A stretch of DNA of 23,975 nt from DASWVC01 sp036401335. Its GTDB lineage: Bacteria > Verrucomicrobiota > Verrucomicrobiia > Chthoniobacterales > JAFAMB01. How positions within the stretch are numbered: the first letter of the stretch is position 1; the number at the start of each line of letters is the position of its first letter. A program made the position numbers and the translations under genes. The notes beneath the pieces were generated by a model. It was not told the origin of the DNA and searched no databases. It saw only the letters and a list, made by a program, of their open reading frames with translations. The stretch spans positions 1-23,975 of the forward strand of contig DASWVC010000159.1 in the NCBI GenBank assembly GCA_036401335.1. The letters run 5' to 3'. Of the stretch, positions 7,271-15,184 are shown piece after piece.

Positions 7271-7629
7271 GGCGTGTCGGTGTGTCGACGCAATGGCACT
7301 GAGGCAAGGCTTTTGCGCCCCTGCAGCGGCACCGGATCAAGAGGCGGCCCGGTAGGGCGGCGAAGAGATTCGCCGCCACTGCAGCGTGACAGGGGCCTTG
7401 GGATGGGGTCGCGTGTCCCTGCGCGACCTCCGGTAGGGGAGCTTGTCCTCAAGCGCCCGGGGAGCACCCAGGCGGGTGCGACGGGGTCTGCGTTTCCACC
7501 CGATACCCCGGCGGCGAAGGGACTCGCCGCCCTACCGGGCCGTGGCCCTTTACGGCCCAAACGCCCTTATCTGAGTGCCGTTGGGGTGTCGGCGTGGAAG
7601 AACCGTTGGAGTCGCGACACCCCGACACG
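7271..7629. repeat. Nested imperfect inverted-repeat element
   Basis: The gap between menG and the GH3 gene holds no gene but is strongly structured. Outer arms cgtgtcggtgtgtcg (7273-7287) and cgacaccccgacacg (7615-7629) pair with one mismatch. Inner arms caatggcactgag (7291-7303) and ctgagtgccgttg (7571-7583) pair with two mismatches. A 16-base perfect pair lies at 7348-7363 and 7524-7539. All three are roughly symmetric about 7445. Local hairpins sit inside: ggcggcgaa-gaga-ttcgccgcc (7356-7377), ggcggcga/tcgccgcc (7510-7531) and ggtcgcg/cgcgacc (7407-7428). Parts recur at 10612-10643 and 21526-21613, so this looks like a mobile or REP/MITE-like repeat family. It could also stop transcription of both flanking convergent genes. 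Confidence 0.7.
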
Positions 7630-7644
7630 TTGTTCGGGGGCCGT

Positions 7645-10338
7645 CTACTCCGACACCGAAAACCGGACCGGCGCCGTGAGCTCGACTTTCCCGCTCAATC
7701 GAATGTCCTGCGAGGATGAGCCGACCAAAACGCGGTAGCTGTCCTGCTCTGCGTGCCACTGTTGCGCCGCCGGGTCGAAGTAAGCAAACGGACGACGGTT
7801 AAGGCGGATTGTCACGGTCTTGGCTTGGCCCGGTTCGAGGTACACCTTTTCGAACCCCTTCAGTTCCTTGATCGGCCGCGGCACGCTTGGGTGCTCCTGG
7901 CCCACGTAAAGTTGGGCTACCTCGGCTCCGGCCTGCTTGCCCGTGTTCGTCACCGTAAAGGAAACCTCCACCGGGTTTTTGCCGTTCGGGACCCATGCGC
8001 CGGGCGTGACGCGCAAGTTCGAGTATTCGAAGGTCGTGTAAGACAATCCGTAGCCGAACGCGAATTGCGGCTGGACGCGGTTCTTCTCAAAGCCGCGGTA
8101 CCCCATAAAAATACCTTCGGTGTAGCGGAGGGAGAACGCGTCACCTGTCGTCGGGTAATTGGCCGTACTCGGGTTATCTACCAAGCGCTTCTCCATCGTG
8201 AAGGGCAGTTTGGCCGAGGGGTTAACGTCCCCAAACAGGATCTCGCCCAGGGCTTGGCCCCCGGCCTCTCCGGGGTACCAGGCATGCAAGAGCGCCGGCA
8301 CCTGGTTAACCCAACTCTGGAGATCAAAGTTGCCGGGCCCATTTAAAACGACAACCGTTCGTGGGTTGGCGTGTACGGCGTTCTGAATCAATTCATCCTG
8401 GTACTCGGGCAGGAGAATGGCTTTTTCGAGTCCGGCCAGACCCTGGTCTTCATACCGGAACGCGAGGTCAATGCCTTCGCCGTCGTACTCGTTGTCGATG
8501 CCCTGGCACATGATTACGGCGTCGTAGGCAGCCAGGCTTGGGGGCACCACCAACGGTGTCCAACTGAACTGCACGCCCAGGAGCGACCCGCTGCCGCTGG
8601 CAAAGCCTGTCGTTCGCCGGTACTCCAGCCGTACCTGGTAAGCCTGACCGGCCTGCAGGTAGAGCTTGGCAAAGCTGGGCAGCGTGGTGCCGTACATCGG
8701 CGGTGCCGGCGGCGCGAAGAAGGTGTCGACCAGCAACTGACCATTGACGTAGCAGCGTACCCCGCCGTCGGCTTGCACCTTGAAGAGGTGATCGCCCGTA
8801 ACGGTGGTCTGCACCTGGCCGGTCCACCGGGCCGAGAACGCGTTTTGGCTGGCGACCGGAATTGCCGAAGGGATGCTGCCGGTCTGGGTCCAATCAAAAT
8901 TGACTTCCCGATCCAGGCGCGTCAGGACGGGACGGCCAGACAGGTCGCCGGTGCCGAAGTACTGGCCCTGCAGTCCGCTTTCCAGACCGTTCGTCCCACT
9001 GAACTGCCAAGCCGAGGTCGCGGGATCAGGGGAGCCGTTGCTGATGTAATCAACCTTCACGCTTTCGGCCTGGCCCTGGATGCCGGCCAATTCGCTGATG
9101 GTGCGGACCGGGACCACCCAGGAGCTTCCAAAACCGGTGGGCGGAGGCGGAGACGCCAAGCGGCCCAACACGGCGACGGAGTGAACCTTGGTTCGGTCCA
9201 GCGGCAGGAGGTTGCCTTCATTCTTGAGCAAAACAATGCCCTCGCGCGCCTCGTTGAGGGCTTCCAGTTCGCTGGCCGGGTCATCCAAAGGAATCGTCCT
9301 GTCCAGTTGCGGGCGGTCCAGGAATCCGAATGAGACGATTTTGCGCAGGATCCGGCGCACCTTATCGTCGATGGCCGCAACCGGCAGTTGGCCGGATTGG
9401 ATGGCCGGCAGCAGCGTCGACTCGTTCATAAACGTGCCGGAAGGCATGTCCAGGTCGCAACCGGCCATGGCGGCCTTGACCCCGTCATGAATCGCTTGGT
9501 AATCGGTGAGCAGCACCCCGTCAAAACCCCAGTCTTTTTTGAGGACCTGCGTATCCAGGAAATAACTTTCGCAGGCAAAATCCCCATTTATGGCGTTCAA
9601 CGCCCCCATAACCGAAGCGCTGTGGCCTTGCTTGATGGCTGCCTCAAACGGCGGCAGGTAAAGTTCGCGCAGGGCGCGCGCATCCACTTCGATGTTGATG
9701 TTTTCCCGTCGGTACTCCTGCTCATTGACGGCGTAATGTTTAACATCCGCCCAAACGCCCTGGGCCTGGAGCGCGGAAATGAAGGGCACGACCAATTGGG
9801 CGCCCAGGTAGGGGTCTTCACCAGCCTGGTATTCAAAGTTCCTTCCGCCCAACGGCGTGCGGTACAAGTCCACGCCTGGCCCCAAAAGCACGTGAAAACC
9901 GCGGGCGCGGGCATCCCGTCCAAACTGTCGCCCTCGCGCGAGCGCCCGGTCCCGGCTCCAGGAAGCGGCAAGTGCCAGCCCCCCAGGGTAGCGGGTCGAC
10001 GGTTGCGTGAAGCTTTGCACCCCGAGCGGGCCGTTGCACATATCAATCTCGGGCAACCCGAGTCGAGGGATGCCTTGGATGTTGAACACGCCGTAGGTGG
10101 TCGGGGTGTAAGTGCCCCCAATGTAGGCAAGTTTCTCCTCGAGGGTCATCTGCCGAAGCAGGGCGTCGGCGCGCATTTCGGCGTTGTTGGAGGCGTGAAC
10201 GGCAACAGACGCTGCGGTGTTGGCAGACTGGGCGGTGGCAAGGGATCCCGCGCCGGCCAGCAGCCCGCCGCACAGCGCAGCCTTAATGGCCCACGGGTGT
10301 TCCGCGATCCGGCGGAGGTTAGTAAAATTGATTTTCAT
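7645..10338 (-). CDS. Secreted GH3 beta-glucosidase with inserted PA14 domain
   Basis: The 897-residue protein is a glycoside hydrolase family 3 enzyme, expected to release glucose or a related sugar from beta-linked oligosaccharides outside the cytoplasm. A signal peptide (hydrophobic ALCGGLLAGAGSLATA, 20-36) is followed by the TIM-barrel domain with WADVKHYAVNE (196-206) and the nucleophile D279 in GVLLTDYQAIHDG. The second domain begins near 365 with GIVLLKNEGNLLPL. It is interrupted by a PA14 domain (about 454-596; GQYFGT through LLGVQFSW), a usual carbohydrate-binding insert. It resumes with GIDNEYDGEGIDLAF (613-627), where E621 is the likely acid/base. A fibronectin-III-like domain (VSFTVTNTGKQAGAEVAQLYV) ends the protein. 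The ATG at 10338 follows a C-rich stretch with no Shine-Dalgarno sequence. Confidence 0.92.
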   Translation of the reverse strand: MKINFTNLRRIAEHPWAIKAALCGGLLAGAGSLATAQSANTAASVAVHASNNAEMRADALLRQMTLEEKLAYIGGTYTPTTYGVFNIQGIPRLGLPEIDMCNGPLGVQSFTQPSTRYPGGLALAASWSRDRALARGRQFGRDARARGFHVLLGPGVDLYRTPLGGRNFEYQAGEDPYLGAQLVVPFISALQAQGVWADVKHYAVNEQEYRRENINIEVDARALRELYLPPFEAAIKQGHSASVMGALNAINGDFACESYFLDTQVLKKDWGFDGVLLTDYQAIHDGVKAAMAGCDLDMPSGTFMNESTLLPAIQSGQLPVAAIDDKVRRILRKIVSFGFLDRPQLDRTIPLDDPASELEALNEAREGIVLLKNEGNLLPLDRTKVHSVAVLGRLASPPPPTGFGSSWVVPVRTISELAGIQGQAESVKVDYISNGSPDPATSAWQFSGTNGLESGLQGQYFGTGDLSGRPVLTRLDREVNFDWTQTGSIPSAIPVASQNAFSARWTGQVQTTVTGDHLFKVQADGGVRCYVNGQLLVDTFFAPPAPPMYGTTLPSFAKLYLQAGQAYQVRLEYRRTTGFASGSGSLLGVQFSWTPLVVPPSLAAYDAVIMCQGIDNEYDGEGIDLAFRYEDQGLAGLEKAILLPEYQDELIQNAVHANPRTVVVLNGPGNFDLQSWVNQVPALLHAWYPGEAGGQALGEILFGDVNPSAKLPFTMEKRLVDNPSTANYPTTGDAFSLRYTEGIFMGYRGFEKNRVQPQFAFGYGLSYTTFEYSNLRVTPGAWVPNGKNPVEVSFTVTNTGKQAGAEVAQLYVGQEHPSVPRPIKELKGFEKVYLEPGQAKTVTIRLNRRPFAYFDPAAQQWHAEQDSYRVLVGSSSQDIRLSGKVELTAPVRFSVSE

Positions 10339-10373
10339 GGGGGGGAGCGATTGGGTTTAGCGGGGGTGCACAG

Positions 10374-10399
10374 CCTTTAGGGCCGGCCGGCCCTAAAGG
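10374..10399. promoter_or_regulatory. Perfect 26-bp palindrome upstream of the GH3 gene
   Basis: The half-site cctttagggccgg (10374-10386) is followed directly by its exact reverse complement (10387-10399), with no spacer. It ends 36 bases before the leftward GH3 start codon. No T run follows on either strand, so it does not look like a terminator. A dimeric regulator's operator controlling the glucosidase, or a copy of a palindromic repeat, are the two main readings. Confidence 0.55.
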
Positions 10400-10584
10400 G
10401 ATAAGCCGAACCAAAGGAGGAAAACTCACCCGACAGAAACGATGGCAGCCGACCCGGAACACGGGTCGAAAAAACGGGAACCGTTGTTGTCATCGCAGGG
10501 GAGGGGCGACTTTCCTGACGGCGGTCCATTGAAGCAGGTTTTGCTGCCCGCGGACACCACATTGTTTGTCCGGCGGTGGGAAAA

Positions 10585-10650
10585 CCTCCCGGGGGTCACG
10601 AGTCCCGTCGTGACCTCCGGGAGGGGAGCTTGTCCTCAAGCGCACCGGGA
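10585..10650. repeat. Palindromic repeat copy (REP-like)
   Basis: Arms cctcccgg (10585-10592) and ccgggagg (10617-10624), a G-T pair, then ggtcacga (10594-10601) and tcgtgacc (10608-10615), make a 17-pair stem with the six-base loop gtcccg. The segment 10612-10643 matches 7425-7456 in 31 of 32 bases. The stem sequences differ between the copies (ggtcgcg versus ggtcacga), yet each still pairs. This suggests the structure is maintained. Confidence 0.7.
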
Positions 10651-10704
10651 TGGGAACCCGCCTCAACCCGCGGCCGGCATGGACGGCCGACCGCGCCGTG
10701 GTCA

Positions 10705-10733
10705 TTGAAAGTAAATTAGCCTTGCGGTACAGA
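10705..10733 (+). promoter_or_regulatory. Weak promoter candidate for the GNAT gene
   Basis: TTGAAA (10705-10710) is one base from the -35 consensus. TACAGA (10728-10733) follows at 17-base spacing but matches only three of six -10 bases. Position, about 45 bases before the start codon, is suitable. Confidence 0.3.
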
Positions 10734-10776
10734 AAAGGCTCAAGAGGATGAGGGAGTGCTTTGAAGTGACCTGCTT

Positions 10777-11205
10777 ATGATCGTGCCGCGGCGAGTTATC
10801 CGCCAGGCTAACGCGGACGACGGCAGTGCAAACTCTGCGATAGACCCGGAGTCAGAAAGGTCCAGTCGTAAACATCTTACTCAACGGGCAATAAGCGACG
10901 GTAATGCATACGTCGTTGAAGAAAATGAGAGCATCACCGCGGTTGGTATTCTTGAGTACACCTTCTTTGAATACGGTTTTGTCCCGTTGATCTACGTCCA
11001 CCTGCGGAACCGCCATGCAGGAGTCGGAGAGTTGCTGTTGCGGGATTTAGTTTCTCGATGCCGCACCATAAAGGTATTCTCCTCAACGAATCTTTCAAAC
11101 GCGCCCATGCACGGTCTTTTTCACAAGCTCGAATTTGAGGTCACAGGGATGTTGCATCATCTTGACCCAAGCGCCCCCGAAATCATTTATGTGAAGGCCC
11201 TTTGA
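10777..11205 (+). CDS. GNAT-family N-acetyltransferase
   Basis: The 142-residue protein resembles small GNAT enzymes, which move an acetyl group from acetyl-CoA to an amine. It begins with a typical VIRQANADD strand/helix, has a central GILEYTFFEYGFVPLIYVHLRNRHAGVGE segment (about 57-85) and ends with a beta-rich NAPMHGLFHKLEFEVTGMLHHL stretch. The motif RNRHAGVGELLL corresponds to the acetyl-CoA pyrophosphate loop Q/RxxGxG/A. The later NAPMHGLFHKLEFE region matches the N..A..LY.K.GF pattern seen near the end of the fold. The substrate cannot be inferred; neighbours give no clue. The start ATG has no clear ribosome-binding site at normal distance. Confidence 0.7.
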   Translation: MIVPRRVIRQANADDGSANSAIDPESERSSRKHLTQRAISDGNAYVVEENESITAVGILEYTFFEYGFVPLIYVHLRNRHAGVGELLLRDLVSRCRTIKVFSSTNLSNAPMHGLFHKLEFEVTGMLHHLDPSAPEIIYVKAL

Positions 11206-11509
11206 GGGGAGGCGAGTGCGCCAAGCGGCGAAGCAAAAGCTCGCCGGCACTCTCAATGCAGCTGCGGAACCATTTTTAGGGGACTTCGAAGCCGCAATTT
11301 CTCGCGCCGCCCAATCGACGCAATTGGTTGTTGCCAACCAATCGCGCTTTCATCAGTTCAAGGTGGCCGATCTCTTGGGGCTTCGCGATCAACGGCGCTA
11401 AGGTAAAGGGGTTCAGGGCGGAAAAGCGCGGGAATCGGCCCTGCCGGGCCGCCCCTCGAGCCGGTCTCCCTGCAGGGGCCAAAGGTTCTTACCTTAGGCC
11501 CCTTGGACC
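11206..11509. other. Intergenic stretch without a supported gene
   Basis: About 300 bases lie between the GNAT gene and the small secreted protein. A 61-residue frame starting at GTG 11216 (to 11401) and antisense frames exist, but none has recognisable family features. Bases 11398-11406 (ctaaggtaa) and 11489-11497 (ttaccttag) form a 9-base inverted repeat enclosing a GC-rich core with ggccctgccgggcc. This may be a decayed repeat element or gene remnant. Confidence 0.4.
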
Positions 11510-11743
11510 TCAGCGGTAGTACCAACGGCCATGCACCCGGTACCGGCGGTGCCAGTACGGGTGGGCGTAATAAGCGTACCCGTAGGGGCCGTAGTAGTAC
11601 CCGGGCGGGTAATATGCCGGGCCATAAAACACCGGCACCGGCAGAGGAAGCGGGAGTCCGATGAACACCCCGGCTTTGGACGAAGGCCCAAGCAGCAGCA
11701 GCGTGCCAATCACCAGCGCAAGCGTGAGAAAGAATTTCTTCAT
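11510..11743 (-). CDS. Small secreted Tyr/Pro/Gly-rich protein
   Basis: The 77-residue protein starts with a clear signal peptide (MKKFFLTLALVIGTLLLL, then GPSSKAG with likely cleavage near residue 24). The mature part of about 50 residues is built from Pro, Tyr, Gly and aromatic residues (LPLPLPVPVFYGPAYYPPGY, then YYYGPYGYAYY) and ends in a basic, His/Arg/Trp tail HRRYRVHGRWYYR. No cysteines remain after cleavage. The low-complexity composition suggests a disordered surface or envelope component; the function is not known. It is followed at a distance by the ABC operon on the same strand but is probably separately expressed. Confidence 0.65.
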   Translation of the reverse strand: MKKFFLTLALVIGTLLLLGPSSKAGVFIGLPLPLPVPVFYGPAYYPPGYYYGPYGYAYYAHPYWHRRYRVHGRWYYR

Positions 11744-11804
11744 AGACAGCTGCCGTTACTGACGGCGGGGCCCTGTCACCGGTTACAAAGGACCGGCACC
11801 TCCG

Positions 11805-13574
11805 TTAGAAAGCTCCGTCTAATCCTTCCTTCAGCTCCGCAAAGTCGCGGCTGCTGATGATGGAGGTGCCAGGCAGATGGGTGGTGCTGCAGAAATAACC
11901 GGCCCGGCCGCTTGGGCTGCCGACCTTTATTTCCTCTTCCCGGCCCAACGCAGGATCTTGAGGTTGCAACGTCACGGACAAAACGGGATTGGACAGTCCT
12001 TGCGCCGGGTCGGTAGGACCGGCCCAAGCCACGGCCCGAAGTCCGACCACCGCATTAAGGAATGCTTGCACGCGAGGGTCATCCGCCGAAGCGGCCCCTT
12101 CGTCCCTCAACCATTGTCCATGGGGACTTCGAGTCAGGTGGACATCGGGCCGGCCAGGCCGGTGCAGTGTCACCGCCGCGAGGTCTTGCCGCCGTAAATC
12201 GAGCAGGTCAAGGCCCTGGAATTCGATGGACGTTTTCGGCCAGCGGGCAAGCGCCGTGTCGGGCACGCTCACGACGAAAGGCTCTTCGGCAAGGCGCACG
12301 TAAGTGAATCCGTTTTGGCTGCGGCCCAGCAGCAGCGTGAGCAAGGGAGCTTCGCCGGCGGGCGACTCGGCCGTATTTTCCGATGCGAAAGCGCTTAGAG
12401 TGATCTTCCGGGAGGGTTGGTCAAGGCCGTACCGCGCGAGTTCGCCGACGGAATCGGCCACGAACGTTGTCACTTCCTGGGTGCGCAGGTCGGCGAGAAA
12501 CCGCTGCACGGCTTCGCCGTTCACAGGTCGCAGGTCGTCGGCAAACCTCCACTGGTCCTCCTGACGGGCCAGGGTGAACGTCTCCGACCCGTTGCTGATG
12601 ACGATCCGGTCAACCAGGTCCGGGTTGAAGCGGGTCAGCCTGCGATCCCGCAGGTCGTCGGGGTGCAGGTCAATGCTCCGGCTAAGATCGTCATTGACCA
12701 GGAAAAGGTTTGGCCGTCCGGAGATGGCGATCCGCTGCCGGCCAGGTGCCGATTCAGGTCCGAACGTGACCTCGGTTTGTTCCTGCCCTGAGGCGAGCGC
12801 AATTTTCAAGGCAGGTTCACCCATTTCGGCAAGGGTGTCGCGATTCTGGTCCACAAAGTCGAGGATCGTGGCGCTGTTGAATTTGGTCAGCAGTTCATTT
12901 ACCCGCTCGTTGCTCGCGCGGGCCCGAACGGGCCGCCGCATTTCCCACTCGTCCCGGATCCGTTGCAACTCCATCAATCCTCCCGGCAACCCCAGCTTTA
13001 CCTGGTCAATCTGACTCGTCAAAAACGGCGTTAAACGATGGTCCCGGTAATCGTTTGGTCGTTGCGAAACCAATGTTTTCACATTTCCTGCGACCACGTA
13101 AACGGCATCCCGACCCGCGACCCGCAGGTAGCTGGTGCCCTCCACCGCGGTGTCATTGCCGAAAAACAATTCGTAATGGTCATGGGGGGTTTCCAGCTTC
13201 AGGCGCACACGAGGTTTTAGCAGTCCGAAATCCCGCAACCGCCGTTTTCTCTGCTCGCCTTTGCCAAGGTCGGTTAACTCTTCCTCGCGATGCAGGAACT
13301 GCACCGCCTCCAGCAATTGGTCCACCAGGGTTCCATCCGCCCGGTCCAGCAACGGTTTTTGCATGGTCCAACCGCTTTCCTGATGTTTCAGCTCCACTTG
13401 CACATCGCCATTTTGAATGGTGACATCCTGGACGAGTTGGCGATCGAAGTTAACGACGAAGATCGAACTGGTCTCCCGCGAGCGGCGGCTAGGATTTTGC
13501 CGGTCTAAAATCAGGACGAAGGCTCCCAGTCCCACCGCGATGCCCACCAGGAGAAGCGTTGTGCGGAATCTCAT
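11805..13574 (-). CDS. DUF4340-domain membrane-anchored protein
   Basis: The 589-residue protein has one N-terminal membrane helix (TTLLLVGIAVGLGAFVLIL, about 5-23) and a large, probably periplasmic, domain. A module recurs about three times: a Trp strand, an Asp/Pro-containing turn, then a helix ending in a hydrophobic strand. Starts are GWTMQKPLLDRADGTLV (about 69), QWRFADDLRPVNGEAV (about 340) and QWLRDEGAASADDPRV (about 485). This fits DUF4340 repeats. The true start is ATG 13574, two bases after the stop of the GldG-like gene; the frame continues upstream to 13895 but that part overlaps the neighbour. DUF4340 proteins commonly close GldA/F/G-type ABC operons; their role is undefined. Confidence 0.85.
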   Translation of the reverse strand: MRFRTTLLLVGIAVGLGAFVLILDRQNPSRRSRETSSIFVVNFDRQLVQDVTIQNGDVQVELKHQESGWTMQKPLLDRADGTLVDQLLEAVQFLHREEELTDLGKGEQRKRRLRDFGLLKPRVRLKLETPHDHYELFFGNDTAVEGTSYLRVAGRDAVYVVAGNVKTLVSQRPNDYRDHRLTPFLTSQIDQVKLGLPGGLMELQRIRDEWEMRRPVRARASNERVNELLTKFNSATILDFVDQNRDTLAEMGEPALKIALASGQEQTEVTFGPESAPGRQRIAISGRPNLFLVNDDLSRSIDLHPDDLRDRRLTRFNPDLVDRIVISNGSETFTLARQEDQWRFADDLRPVNGEAVQRFLADLRTQEVTTFVADSVGELARYGLDQPSRKITLSAFASENTAESPAGEAPLLTLLLGRSQNGFTYVRLAEEPFVVSVPDTALARWPKTSIEFQGLDLLDLRRQDLAAVTLHRPGRPDVHLTRSPHGQWLRDEGAASADDPRVQAFLNAVVGLRAVAWAGPTDPAQGLSNPVLSVTLQPQDPALGREEEIKVGSPSGRAGYFCSTTHLPGTSIISSRDFAELKEGLDGAF

Positions 13575-13576
13575 GG

Positions 13577-15091
13577 TTAACGGCGGCGAACCAGCCACAC
13601 GAAAAACCCCGCGAACCCGAACACCGCCGGCACCCCCAACACGACCACAGCAAAGATGAAGTTGAGTTGCCCACCGCTGAAATCCAGAGAATAAAAACGC
13701 GGTTGCTTGGGAGGAATGCCAAGCAGGAGTTCCCGGTCCGTCAGCCAATTCAGGATCAGGACTGCAAAATCGCCGTCTGCGGCCGAGCGGTTGAGCGCAG
13801 CGTCGGAGATAAAATCGGCATTGCCGAGGACCATCATGCGCGAACCGGCAACTTGGACGCGCTGGTCGGGAATCGCTCCCTTTTCCAGCACCCACCCGAC
13901 GGTCAGCGGAGGCGGCAAGTCACGCCCTGGCACAAACGTCGGGTCGGCGCCGGAAGCCATAAAATCGTCTTTTTCACCCCAGTAGTTTGGAAATGCCGGG
14001 GTCACCGCCTTGGTCGCTTTGAGCCCGGCAGCCTGCGCCTGCGAGTTGTTCAGCGACAGTGAGGTGGTGCCACCGGGAAAATAGGCGGTGGCTTGTGCCA
14101 TGGACTTCAGGAAAGGTAACTCATTCTGGAACCGGCCGTACACGTCAAGGGTAAGGCCTTCTGGCTGCATGCCGGTCTTGATCCTGGTGATGAGGACGTC
14201 CTCGTTGCCGGAAATGCCGAGCTTCTGTAAAAATTGAGTAAGGAGCGGGGTGCGGGCCCGAGCGTTCAGCAACACCAGGAGGCGGCCGCGCGAGTTCCAG
14301 TAGGCCTGGAGGAGGTCCACTTCCGGACGGCTGAAATCACTGCGCGCCCCGGCCAGGATCAAGGCTGCGAATTCTCCGGGCGAATGGTCCAGGCTACTCA
14401 GGTTGACTTCTTCGAGCCGCAGGTTCTGACGGCCGGTCAGCCCTTGTAAGCGGCTCAGATTCGAGCCATCGCCCAGCCCGGGTTCTCCATGCCCGGTCAC
14501 GAGGCCCACCCTCGGCTGTTTCTCTTCCAGCAACTCCAACAAAGCGGTCGTGATCACCTGCTCGCCTTTGAAGGCCGTTATTTCCGGCGCATTGTTTTCG
14601 AATAACCCGTTTGGGGCCACCTCCACCAGGTCTTCGGCGCGGAGGGTCCTGCTTCGGTTCTGGTATTCGACAATAACCAGGTTTTTCTGACTGCCAAAGC
14701 GGAACCGGTCCTGCAACAACCGGGCTTTGGTGACGTCATCGTACAGGTCCACCGTTTCGACCTGAACCTTGCGTCTGGCGTAGTCCTGGTACTCCTTGAG
14801 AAGGTTTCGCAGGTCATCAAACAAAGCCTGACCGCCCGGCATCTGTGCGCGCGACGAGTATAAGACGTACACGTGAGCGTCCTTTTTCAAGGAGTTCAAC
14901 ACGTGGCGGGTCATTTCGGAGAGCGAATACCGGTTGTACTTGGACAGGTCCCACCGCTGGTACCGGGTAAAGCCAAGGTAATTGACCAACAAAAAAATGC
15001 CTGTGACCAGGAGAAGCTGGAGCACGACGTTGGTCGCGATCCGCCACCGGCGAGGCCGCTCAAGCGACGATGGGCGCGTGGGCTGCACCAT
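13577..15091 (-). CDS. GldG-like ABC transporter auxiliary protein
   Basis: The 504-residue protein matches the GldG/ABC-type auxiliary family (ABC_transp_aux). It has an N-terminal membrane helix (VVLQLLLVTGIFLLVNYLGF, about 22-41), then the hallmark YNRYSLSEMTRHVLNSLKKD segment. A periplasmic domain follows with GLVTGHGEPGLGDGSNLS and AALILAGARSDFSRPEVDLL, resembling class I amidotransferase-like folds. A second helix near the C-terminus (FIFAVVVLGVPAVFGFAGFF) precedes VWLVRRR. It probably acts with the ATPase and permease encoded upstream in the envelope. In Bacteroidota such proteins support gliding; here gliding is not implied. A 93-base gap separates it from the permease gene, while the downstream gene follows after two bases. 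Confidence 0.85.
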   Translation of the reverse strand: MVQPTRPSSLERPRRWRIATNVVLQLLLVTGIFLLVNYLGFTRYQRWDLSKYNRYSLSEMTRHVLNSLKKDAHVYVLYSSRAQMPGGQALFDDLRNLLKEYQDYARRKVQVETVDLYDDVTKARLLQDRFRFGSQKNLVIVEYQNRSRTLRAEDLVEVAPNGLFENNAPEITAFKGEQVITTALLELLEEKQPRVGLVTGHGEPGLGDGSNLSRLQGLTGRQNLRLEEVNLSSLDHSPGEFAALILAGARSDFSRPEVDLLQAYWNSRGRLLVLLNARARTPLLTQFLQKLGISGNEDVLITRIKTGMQPEGLTLDVYGRFQNELPFLKSMAQATAYFPGGTTSLSLNNSQAQAAGLKATKAVTPAFPNYWGEKDDFMASGADPTFVPGRDLPPPLTVGWVLEKGAIPDQRVQVAGSRMMVLGNADFISDAALNRSAADGDFAVLILNWLTDRELLLGIPPKQPRFYSLDFSGGQLNFIFAVVVLGVPAVFGFAGFFVWLVRRR

Positions 15092-15184
15092 GTTCGCTAC
15101 CCGAGCTCCCTGGTTTGCTCGCCGCCCCAGAACGCAGCGGCGGCGCGTGCATTGCCCGGGGCTCGGGGGCCGTTCTCCTGCCCG

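Larger units (their letters stand above)
10400..10776. other. Intergenic region between GH3 and GNAT genes
   Basis: No convincing gene is present in these roughly 380 bases. They hold the divergent promoters, a strong palindromic hairpin (10585-10624) continuing into a shared repeat, and a possible promoter for the acetyltransferase (10705-10733). Small reading frames on both strands lack recognisable features. Confidence 0.5.

Noticed and set aside
7271..7629. CRISPR array
   Set aside because: The repeats are inverted and nested, not regularly spaced direct repeats, and no cas gene is near.
8371..10380. Two long rightward frames opposite the GH3 gene
   Set aside because: The GH3 protein has signal peptide, nucleophile, PA14 and FnIII-like parts across the whole region, leaving the opposite frames as shadows.
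11216..11401. 61-codon frame with GTG start after the GNAT gene
   Set aside because: No recognisable features, no ribosome-binding site, and the antisense is equally open; insufficient for a gene call.
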